Assembly (NCBI GenBank): GCA_934716785.1 | Contig: CAKUYM010000306.1 | Span: forward strand, 1-5,287 | DNA: 5,287 nt | Direction: 5' to 3' | Source: an uncultured Bacteroides sp. | Lineage (GTDB): Bacteria > Bacteroidota > Bacteroidia > Bacteroidales > Bacteroidaceae | Part shown: one piece after another, positions 1 through 5,209 of the stretch | Numbering within the stretch: position 1 is the first letter of the stretch | Layout: every line of letters begins with the position of its first letter | Notes under the pieces: generated by a model | Told to the model about the DNA's origin: nothing | Database searches by the model: none | What the model saw: only the letters and a program-made list of their open reading frames with translations | Program-made: the position numbers and the translations under genes

Positions 1-668
1 GGGTTTATATTACGCAGAGCATTCGTGCTTTCATAAGCTACCCCGTCAATAATGATCAATGGATTCGCACCATTGGCTGAAACAGAACCACGAAAATTCA
101 TGCTCCAACTTTCATCTCCCGGAGCCGAAGAATTACGAGTAATATTTACTCCAGGCACTTGTCCCTGTATAGCTTGCAAAGGAGAAGATATAGCTCCTTT
201 ACTTTCTAATTGTTTTGCTCCGACTACTGTTACAGCTCCTGTTAGTGTCTCTTTTTTCTGCGCGCCATATCCCACTACCACAACTTCATCCAGTACTTCA
301 CTGTCTTCCAGCATTTTCACATTGATAACAGTCTGCTCACCCGCTTCTATTATTTGGTCCTTATAACCAATATAGCTGAATTTCAGTTTCGCACCCGCGG
401 GTACATTAATTGTATAATTTCCATCGATATCCGTAATAGTTCCTTCTGTTCCTCCTATTACAGTAATATTCACACCAATCAATGGTTCGCCTGTCGCATC
501 AACGACTTGACCTTTCACTTTCTTCTGAGCCTGTGCCACTACCTGACTATCTTTCATGTTTGTATCGGCCCAAGCCCTTGAAACAGGACAAAGTCCCAGC
601 ATTAATCCTAACGCAAACACTGCTGTCTTGTTAGGGAGCGAATTAAAAATCAATCCTCTTTGTTTCAT
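1..668 (-). CDS. SusC/RagA-family TonB-dependent outer membrane receptor, N-terminal part (runs off the window)
   Basis: The first 222 residues are present, read from an ATG at 668; the gene continues past base 1. These receptors form TonB-driven outer membrane barrels that import glycans or other large nutrients, usually capped by a SusD-type lipoprotein. Visible in order: a signal peptide (residues 1 to about 34, hydrophobic run after NKTAV, likely cleavage after A-W-A); a carboxypeptidase-regulatory-like beta-sandwich (about 51-122, starting KVKGQVVDATGEPLIGVNI, with the DIDGNY and SYIGYKDQ signatures); the conserved LDEVVVVGYG segment (126-135) followed by QKKETLTGAV; and the start of the plug domain, including the RGSVSANGANPLIIIDGVAY motif near 191-210. 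There is no STN domain between signal peptide and beta-sandwich. The ATG overlaps by ATGA the stop of a 34-codon reading frame (665-769). I see no TAnnTTTG element in the 133-bp gap upstream. The substrate cannot be read from this fragment. Confidence 0.95.
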   Translation of the reverse strand, partial: MKQRGLIFNSLPNKTAVFALGLMLGLCPVSRAWADTNMKDSQVVAQAQKKVKGQVVDATGEPLIGVNITVIGGTEGTITDIDGNYTINVPAGAKLKFSYIGYKDQIIEAGEQTVINVKMLEDSEVLDEVVVVGYGAQKKETLTGAVTVVGAKQLESKGAISSPLQAIQGQVPGVNITRNSSAPGDESWSMNFRGSVSANGANPLIIIDGVAYESTNALRNIN

Positions 669-801
669 AACATTAAAGTTTGAGGTTTAAAAATAGTATT
701 AAATTCTTGTTCTCTAAAATAAATTGAGGCATACTGATGTCTCTTTGTAAATTCCGGCTTCTTTTCCATAAGCACAAAGGTTTATTTATTAATGAATAAG
801 A

Positions 802-1317
802 TTATATACAATTCCGAAAGAAATCGCGCATTTCACGACGCCCGATGAACAGGTGGTTTTCTACCGTTCTGCGGCTTAGATTCAGCTTATTGGCGATCTC
901 CGGTGAGGTTTTATTCTCGAAGCGATTCAATGTATAGACCAACCGGCGCTGTTCGGGCATGGCAGCCAGACGCGTCCGTTCCATTGCCATCAAATCATTG
1001 CCGATAATTTTTTCTTCGGTTTCATTGGTAGAGGTGGACATTGTATCATATATATAACTGTCTATCTCCTGTTTCTTATAATAACGGCGGATATAGTCGG
1101 TCACGATATTACGGGCAATGGTAAACAGAAAATACTTCACGGTATCCGGACGAAGCATCTGTTGGTAGTCCAGCAGACGTACAAATACATCTTGAGCCAA
1201 ATCCTCAGCTTCATAGCGATGAGCGATGCGATAAGTAATATAGGTAAGAATCACCTGATGGTATTCTTTATAAGAACGGGTGATGATACTGTCGGAAATG
1301 TGAGTTGTTGCATCCAT
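802..1317 (-). CDS. ECF-type RNA polymerase sigma-70 family factor
   Basis: The protein has 171 residues from the ATG at 1317. An in-frame GTG at 1344 would add nine. Sigma region 2 spans about residues 16-82, with EAEDLAQDVFVRLL (36-49, the core-binding helix) and FTIARNIVTDYIRRYYKK (65-82, the -10 recognition helix). A polar linker follows. Sigma region 4 spans about 117-165, with LPEQRR-like MPEQRRLVYTLNRF and the helix-turn-helix SPEIANKLNLSRRTVENHL. Only regions 2 and 4 are present, as in ECF factors, and the length is normal. I prefer the ATG because a TATATTTGC promoter element (1356-1348) ends only three bases before the GTG, so the transcript probably begins near or after it. The stop is 133 bp before the SusC-like gene on the same strand, which suggests that gene as a target. 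No FecR-type anti-sigma gene lies between them, the usual arrangement for Bacteroides ECF/SusC loci. The family call is firm; the target is inferred. Confidence 0.94.
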   Translation of the reverse strand: MDATTHISDSIITRSYKEYHQVILTYITYRIAHRYEAEDLAQDVFVRLLDYQQMLRPDTVKYFLFTIARNIVTDYIRRYYKKQEIDSYIYDTMSTSTNETEEKIIGNDLMAMERTRLAAMPEQRRLVYTLNRFENKTSPEIANKLNLSRRTVENHLFIGRREMRDFFRNCI

Positions 1318-1347
1318 AATATTATCTTTTTCGGTTTTAATCACAAT

Positions 1348-1356
1348 GCAAATATA
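1348..1356 (-). promoter_or_regulatory. Candidate -7 promoter element for the sigma factor gene (proximal)
   Basis: On the minus strand this reads TATATTTGC, an exact match to the Bacteroidota primary-sigma -7 consensus TAnnTTTG, with the often-seen following C. No good -33 TTTG lies 19-21 bases upstream, so the promoter may be weak or need an activator. The predicted transcript start would fall close to the in-frame GTG at 1344, leaving a short leader before the ATG at 1317. Confidence 0.5.
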
Positions 1357-1426
1357 GAGGTGATTCTTTATATAACTGCCGAAAAAACGGGTGTATCAAT
1401 CTCATTGAATCGAGATAGACTCATTT

Positions 1427-1435
1427 GCAAATATA
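1427..1435 (-). promoter_or_regulatory. Candidate -7 promoter element for the sigma factor gene (distal)
   Basis: This is a second exact TATATTTGC on the minus strand, 79 bp upstream of the proximal copy and partly inside the palindrome ATTTGCAAAT (1423-1432). Again there is no good -33 element. A start from here would give a leader of about 100 bases. A 34-bp palindrome begins 33 bp upstream of the element, where activators often bind, which fits regulated rather than constitutive use. The match is to the sequence only; a chance match is possible in AT-rich DNA. Confidence 0.4.
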
Positions 1436-1467
1436 TCATTAATTATCAATGCATTACACTTATATTA

Positions 1468-1501
1468 TTTAGAGTCTCACTTTATAAAATGAGACTCTAA
1501 A
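1468..1501. repeat. 34-bp near-perfect palindrome upstream of the sigma factor gene
   Basis: Two perfect 12-base arms, TTTAGAGTCTCA (1468-1479) and TGAGACTCTAAA (1490-1501), flank the 10-base centre CTTTATAAAA. The central TTTATAAA is itself self-complementary, so 16 of 17 base pairs match over the full 34 bp. Neither side is followed by a T-run, so it is a poor intrinsic terminator in both directions. It lies about 151-184 bp upstream of the ATG at 1317 and is centred about 65 bp before the start expected for the distal promoter. A dimeric regulator site or a transcript hairpin are both possible. I do not recognise the sequence as a known operator. Confidence 0.85.
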
Positions 1502-1633
1502 CGGTAAAGTACAACGCTCCAACCCGGCTTTGCGTGCTCCTAAAAAGTCGGTTTAGCAATGATATCAAAAGGCATCCCCAAAAGTATAAGCAATAATTAC
1601 CATATCCGAGCATGTCGTTTAACGTTCATTATA

Positions 1634-1671
1634 TCAGTAACTATTTTCCTACCTGTCAGTAGTTACTGACA
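1634..1671. repeat. Overlapping inverted repeats sharing one arm
   Basis: TCAGTAACTA (1634-1643) is a perfect inverted match to TAGTTACTGA (1660-1669), a 10-bp stem with a 16-base loop. The right arm also takes part in a tight palindrome, TGTCAGTA (1654-1661), GT, TACTGACA (1664-1671). The two pairings exclude each other in RNA. As DNA, the 18-bp inner palindrome looks operator-like. No T-run follows on either strand, so it is not an intrinsic terminator. No promoter or gene is near enough to give it a clear role. Confidence 0.75.
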
Positions 1672-1742
1672 CTTATAAAACTCTGTCCTCCCTCGTAAAG
1701 GATAGATATTGGGGCAGACACCGTTTTTCTCAATTTATAAGT

Positions 1743-1842
1743 TTCACCACTTTCACCTGCAGTTTAAGTTCTTGTTGATTAATGAATTATGGGTGAAGGG
1801 GGAGGGCAAAATAAGGTGAACCCCATCGTTATCGCTTTCACC
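1743..1842. repeat. First GGTGAA/TTCACC cluster
   Basis: Five exact copies of the hexamer occur in 100 bp: TTCACC at 1743, 1752 and 1837, GGTGAA at 1792 and 1815. The first two lie nine bases apart inside TTTCACC direct repeats. AGGTGAA (1814-1820) can pair with TTCACCT (1837-1843); read on the minus strand this weak hairpin is followed by TATTTT, so it may be a poor second terminator for transcripts coming from the sensor gene. The same hexamer is clustered again at 2109-2210, on the far side of the tandem array. Confidence 0.7.
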
Positions 1843-1888
1843 TGTGGAATTTGCCCATATCATTTGTCGGATATATAGATACGCCAAC

Positions 1889-1928
1889 TCAAGTATTAAT
1901 AGTAGAGAAATAGGATATTAATACTTGA
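1889..1928. repeat. 13-bp inverted repeat formed by the first two array units
   Basis: TCAAGTATTAATA (1889-1901) is the exact reverse complement of TATTAATACTTGA (1916-1928), with a 14-base loop. The pairing reaches beyond the shared TATTAATA core, so it is more than a by-product of that palindrome. No T-run follows on either strand. Confidence 0.75.
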
Positions 1929-2082
1929 AAGTCAGGCTATTAATACTTAAAGGTTAGGCTGTTAATAGTTGATGTTTCATCTATTAACAGTTGGCAACTA
2001 ATAGCTGACAGCCGATTTGCTATAATCATATTTCTATTAGCTATAATGATATTCGGATATGCTATAATGATATTTGTTTTAG
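1893..2082. repeat. Diverged tandem array of 21/22-bp AT-rich units
   Basis: Units start at 1893, 1915, 1937, 1959 and 1981 with an exact 22-bp step. They carry the 8-bp palindrome TATTAATA (TGTTAATA and TATTAACA in the last two) at a fixed place. The fifth unit is cut to 17 bp and a loose unit follows (1998-2019, CTAATAG start). Three units then start at 2020, 2041 and 2062 with an exact 21-bp step, sharing CTATAATNATATT; a very degenerate one may follow at 2083. The step is two turns of B-DNA, so equivalent bases face the same side of the helix. This is what an array of protein sites or iterons looks like, but no replication gene is present. There are no spacers of CRISPR type. The function is unknown to me. 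Confidence 0.82.
1959..1990. repeat. 10-bp inverted repeat formed by the fourth and fifth array units
   Basis: CTGTTAATAG (1959-1968) is the exact reverse complement of CTATTAACAG (1981-1990), with a 12-base loop. Both arms differ from the array's usual TATTAATA core by changes that compensate each other (TGTTAATA against TATTAACA). That would be expected if pairing were maintained, though two changes are few. Confidence 0.7.
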
Positions 2083-2098
2083 CTCAAGGGATATTTTG

Positions 2099-2136
2099 AA
2101 AAAAACAAGGTGAAACCTATAATGCCCGGTTTCACC
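2099..2136 (-). terminator. Intrinsic terminator downstream of the sensor-regulator gene
   Basis: Read on the minus strand, GGTGAAACC (2136-2128) pairs perfectly with GGTTTCACC (2117-2109) across a 10-base loop. The stem is followed by TTGTTTTTTTC, with seven consecutive T at 2105-2099. This is a standard Rho-independent layout for transcripts ending about 205 bases after the sensor stop codon at 2342. It would separate the sensor from the sigma gene unless bypassed. The 5' arm also belongs to a longer competing inverted repeat (2126-2206), so termination could be conditional. Confidence 0.72.
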
Positions 2137-2206
2137 CGATTTCACTCCCTCGCCTTCACCCGCTATTGCCTTATCCATCGGCATTTCAAGAGTCGGGTGA
2201 AACCGG
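2126..2206 (-). repeat. 14-bp perfect inverted repeat that could act as antiterminator
   Basis: CCGGTTTCACCCGA (2126-2139) and TCGGGTGAAACCGG (2193-2206) are exact reverse complements, separated by 53 bases. In minus-strand RNA the 2206-2193 arm is made first. Pairing it with 2139-2126 would use up the 5' arm of the terminator stem and free its 3' arm. The longer stem should compete well despite the larger loop. The segment also lies in the second GGTGAA/TTCACC cluster, with hexamers at 2109, 2131, 2155, 2196 and 2205 and a variant TTCACT at 2141. The switch role is inferred from pairing alone. Confidence 0.5.
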
Positions 2207-2341
2207 TGAAGGGCAATTATCTTATAGCGGCATGTAAGGGTAGTAATTATAAATATAACTAAAGTTGATTTACATATATCAGGAGGTGTCTGTTTTTACT
2301 ACATAATGGGACAACTCAAACTCTCTTTCTTACCAAAGCAG

Positions 2342-5209
2342 CTACTCTTCTTTTGCAATACCACCAATGCTACGGATGTATTCATTAGGAGTGACTCCCG
2401 TACTCTTTTTAAATGAGCGGAAGAAAGAGGCACGCGAGCTAAAGCCGCAAAGTTCTGCCAGTGCAGTCAATGTATAGCGGGAATATTGGCTATCCGCCAC
2501 CATTTTCTTGAATTGAGCGACCCGGTATTCATTTATAAAGTCGTAGTAAGACTGATTGAGATACTGGTTCAAAAGATAGGATAGCGAATGAGAAGAGATG
2601 TCCAAAGCAGAAGCTAAATCGCCCATCTTCAAATCGGGGTTGATATATGGATTTTCTTTCTCCACATAGGCCAACAGTTTCTTATGGAGTGCTTTACATT
2701 CCTCTTCCGTCAGCCTATTGGTCTTGTATTTTTCTTCGGCAACAACCGTGTGTTGTTCCTGAACCACCTCCGGCTGCTCCATCGGCTGCTCTCTATGACG
2801 CACTTCCTCTGCTGAAGAGGAAACGACTTCTGTAGAGGGGGCGGCAATAACTGCAACAGTAGTAGCAGCAGCAGATGAGGAAGTTGCAGCAGCAGAAGCA
2901 ACAGAAGAAGTTGCAGGGGAAACGAGCAAGCGGCGCATACGTTTCCACACATAATAGCGTATAAAGACAATAATTCCCACGATCATCAGGAGAGAAAGCA
3001 TCCATCCCCACCAAGGTATCATAGGGCGTACCGTTACTTGACAGGTAGCTTCCGACTGCTCATTGCCAGGAAGGCGGACACGGAACGTGTACGTTCCGGA
3101 AGGAAGCCCATAATAGGAAACTTCGTTCTGTGCCGTCAATAGCTTCCAGTCCTTGTCAACCCCTTCCAACTGATATTCGTACAGTAAGGCGGAAGGCAGA
3201 CCGTAGGCAAAATCCGTAAAACAGAAAGTCAGATTGTTCTGATTATATTTCAAAGACGAACCGGTAAAAGAAACGCCATTAGCCAATATATCCGTAAACA
3301 CAATGGGGCAAGCCTTGCCGCGCACTTCATCCACCCGTTTCGGGTCAACGTATATCAATCCTTTCGTATTGCCGAACCATAGCATTCCTTTATCGTCCTT
3401 GTAGACAGCTCCGTTGGTGAAAGTCGGGCCGGGCACTCCGTCATTGAAAGTGAAAGCGTCATACTCCTCTCCCTCTTTCTTTATACGCAGCAGTCCGTCA
3501 TTACAAGCCACCCACAGCCAGCCTTGGTTATCTTCCATTACAGACATCAGCGAGTTGTCCGGCAGAGTAGAAAAAACAGAGCGATTCTGAAAGCGGTCCA
3601 TCGATAAAGTAGATGTAAACAGACTTCCTTTCTCACGGATAAAATAGAGGTTGTGTTCAGTATCTTCATAAATGGTGCGCACTTTGTCATTGTTCACGAA
3701 TCCCTCGGGAAAGACATTGGAACGCAGGCTCAGGGAAGCCGGATCATAAATGCACATACCTGTTTCCGTCGCGATCCATCCTTTGCCGGTGGAATCAAAA
3801 CTGACCTCATACACATTGCCTTCCGGCAATTGGGAGTTGGCACTGGTGAAGTGTTTTATCTGCTTTGTCTGTCCGTCATAGCAGAACAAGCCTTGCGAAG
3901 TTCCTATCCAAAGGTTTCCCTTTGCATCCGGTTGCACGCAGAAGATGTGTCCTTTCCGGAAAAGCTCCGCATTGCCTTGTGTAAAGTATTTAAGAGACAG
4001 CGTCTCCGGATTCAGCACCATCATGCCTCCCCCATACGTACCGATGTAATATTCTCCCTGATAGAAGCAGATTGTCAGTATCAGGTCCGAGGTAAGGACG
4101 GGCTTTACAAAACTCTTCACCACCCCGGCAGATTCGTTTATATAGAACAGGCCGTCGCGCGAACCGATCACTTTCTCGACCCCTCTGCTCACGAAGGAAC
4201 GGATGGAGAGGTTTGCCGAATTGAACAAGGGCGGATAGGCGTAAGTGTGGAAAAGACCGTTCTGATAGAGTGAATAATCCACCCCTGCCTGAAAATGCCC
4301 CACCCAGACAGCTCCTCTGTCATCTACAAGCAAGGAGTAGACGGAGTTGCTACGGATTCCATCCTTATCATTGACATCATGGCAGAAGCTACGTGTCACC
4401 AGCCCGTCTTTATGGGAGAGGAAGTGGACTCCATTGCCATCCGTAGCTATATAAACCGTCTCTTTTCCATCACTGGAAATATCTGATATAACGTCACATC
4501 CCAAAGATACGGTATGAGAGAATACACTGTTTTTCGTATCGAACCGCACCACTCCCTGACTCATCGTACCCAAATAAAGCGTTTCTCCGATACGGGTGAG
4601 ACAACGAAAATAATCGGCTTCGGGCACATTCTCCTTGAAATGATAGGAAGCGGTCTTGCCATCTTTCAACGAATAAGAATACAGTCCTTGCACTGTGGCA
4701 AGCCATAGCATCGTTTTATCTTCATTCAGACAAATACCCATGATTTTGTTGCAGGCGGCAAGCATATTGCGGTCTGTCAAGACTTGAAGCAACTGGCCGT
4801 TCTTTTGGATAAACAATCCTTTCTCCGTGCCGATATAAAGAATATCCTCGTCGGCCAGCAAGGCATTTACGGCAAAGTCAATCTTTTCGGGGACAATCCT
4901 CTCCAGCCGGCTGTTTGTGCGGTTCAGCCGCCAAAGCCCGATTCCGTTTCCTACCCAAAGTTGCTTATTGGAAGTTTCCGCAATGCAGTTCACTCGTTTC
5001 TTTCTTCCCGATTCAATGCCCCGAAATTCAAAATGGCGCACCTTCACGCCATCGAAACGGTCGAGACAGTTGTCCGTCCCCAACCACACAAAACCTTCCG
5101 AATCTTTGTAAATGGCATTCACCAACAGTCCGGAAAGGCCGTCGGACATAATGACATTACGAAATATATATTCTTGGGCTTGCAGATTACTTCCACAAGC
5201 CAAAAGCAT
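2342..5209 (-). CDS. HTCS-like membrane sensor-regulator without kinase: two Reg_prop propellers, Y_Y_Y, one TM segment, AraC-type HTH
   Basis: The protein has 955 residues. After a short export signal (cleavage probably near LQA-QEY), 14 propeller blades with the W-x-G-T...G-L pattern (such as DSEGFVWLGT, GNLWIGTSQGLFCYDG, GMLWFGNTKGLIYVDP) fill residues about 15 to 630, enough for two seven-bladed propellers. A Y_Y_Y domain follows (about 655-728, YEYQLEGVDKDW at 677-688). One membrane segment spans about 733-755, then KRMRR on the cytoplasmic side. Residues 764-800 are almost only Ala, Ser, Thr and Val, and an acidic/Gln linker leads to an AraC-type domain (about 833-946) with helices at GDLASALDISSHSLSYLLNQ and LTALAELCGFSSRASFFRSF. 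HisKA, HATPase and receiver domains, which standard hybrid two-component regulators carry between membrane and HTH, are absent: only about 80 residues lie there. It should sense a periplasmic ligand and regulate DNA from the inner membrane in one chain. Ligand and targets are unknown; the nearby sigma/SusC genes are candidates. A terminator follows about 205 bp downstream. Confidence 0.94.
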   Translation of the reverse strand: MLLACGSNLQAQEYIFRNVIMSDGLSGLLVNAIYKDSEGFVWLGTDNCLDRFDGVKVRHFEFRGIESGRKKRVNCIAETSNKQLWVGNGIGLWRLNRTNSRLERIVPEKIDFAVNALLADEDILYIGTEKGLFIQKNGQLLQVLTDRNMLAACNKIMGICLNEDKTMLWLATVQGLYSYSLKDGKTASYHFKENVPEADYFRCLTRIGETLYLGTMSQGVVRFDTKNSVFSHTVSLGCDVISDISSDGKETVYIATDGNGVHFLSHKDGLVTRSFCHDVNDKDGIRSNSVYSLLVDDRGAVWVGHFQAGVDYSLYQNGLFHTYAYPPLFNSANLSIRSFVSRGVEKVIGSRDGLFYINESAGVVKSFVKPVLTSDLILTICFYQGEYYIGTYGGGMMVLNPETLSLKYFTQGNAELFRKGHIFCVQPDAKGNLWIGTSQGLFCYDGQTKQIKHFTSANSQLPEGNVYEVSFDSTGKGWIATETGMCIYDPASLSLRSNVFPEGFVNNDKVRTIYEDTEHNLYFIREKGSLFTSTLSMDRFQNRSVFSTLPDNSLMSVMEDNQGWLWVACNDGLLRIKKEGEEYDAFTFNDGVPGPTFTNGAVYKDDKGMLWFGNTKGLIYVDPKRVDEVRGKACPIVFTDILANGVSFTGSSLKYNQNNLTFCFTDFAYGLPSALLYEYQLEGVDKDWKLLTAQNEVSYYGLPSGTYTFRVRLPGNEQSEATCQVTVRPMIPWWGWMLSLLMIVGIIVFIRYYVWKRMRRLLVSPATSSVASAAATSSSAAATTVAVIAAPSTEVVSSSAEEVRHREQPMEQPEVVQEQHTVVAEEKYKTNRLTEEECKALHKKLLAYVEKENPYINPDLKMGDLASALDISSHSLSYLLNQYLNQSYYDFINEYRVAQFKKMVADSQYSRYTLTALAELCGFSSRASFFRSFKKSTGVTPNEYIRSIGGIAKEE
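2810..2920 (-). repeat. Simple-sequence repeat encoding the Ala/Ser/Thr linker of the sensor
   Basis: The stretch is built mostly of GCA/GCT, TCT and ACT-like codons; on the plus strand it shows runs such as GCAGCAGCAG. GAAGTTGCAG occurs at 2880-2889 and again at 2907-2916, 27 bp (nine codons) apart, giving the partly repeated peptide ATSSVASAA then ATSSSAAAT. Every copy keeps the frame in triplets, so expansion or loss would change linker length without breaking the protein. Confidence 0.7.

Larger units (their letters stand above)
1345..2341. other. About 1 kb non-coding, repeat-rich region between sensor gene and sigma gene
   Basis: I find no convincing protein gene on either strand. Short frames here have no recognisable motif; the longest of note, 40 codons at 2184-2062 on the minus strand, is made largely of GGTGAA repeat units and ends in the tandem array. 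The region is not featureless. From the sigma side it holds two TATATTTGC elements (near 1352 and 1431), a 34-bp palindrome (1468-1501), overlapping inverted repeats (1634-1671), a first GGTGAA/TTCACC cluster (1743-1842), an array of 21/22-bp units (1893-2082), and a second GGTGAA/TTCACC cluster containing a terminator (2099-2210). Bases 2215-2341, just after the sensor gene, show nothing I can name. The stretch from 1502 to 1633 holds only an imperfect inverted repeat. A small RNA could be hidden here, but no promoter and terminator pair defines one. Confidence 0.75.

Noticed and set aside
743..779. CTTTGT...ACAAAG inverted repeat after the sigma gene
   Set aside because: Only six base pairs with a 25-base loop and no T-run, so it does not support a terminator between the sigma and SusC genes.
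1162..1500. 112-codon open frame on the plus strand across the sigma gene and its upstream region
   Set aside because: It is antisense to conserved sigma region 2 and crosses the candidate promoters and palindrome. The peptide has no protein-family features.
1521..1554. Imperfect hairpin (AACCCGGCTTT with AAAGTCGGTTT)
   Set aside because: It has one mismatch, one wobble pair and no T-run on either side, so it is neither a terminator nor a tRNA-like element.
1893..2082. CRISPR array
   Set aside because: The units abut with no unique spacers, the repeats are diverged, and no cas genes are present.
2062..2184. 40-codon frame on the minus strand starting MPMDKAIAGEGEG
   Set aside because: Its sequence is largely translated GGTGAA repeats, it spans the terminator and it ends in the tandem array. 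It could be a coding remnant, but nothing supports that beyond an open frame.
2281..2308. AGGAGGTG followed by an ATG at 2306 on the plus strand
   Set aside because: The spacing of about 18 bases is too long, such motifs are little used in Bacteroidota, and the frame runs antisense into the sensor's HTH for only about 36 codons.
3653..4273. 206-codon open frame on the plus strand inside the sensor gene
   Set aside because: It is antisense to the propeller coding sequence, has no recognisable motif, and the minus-strand frame is clearly the real gene.
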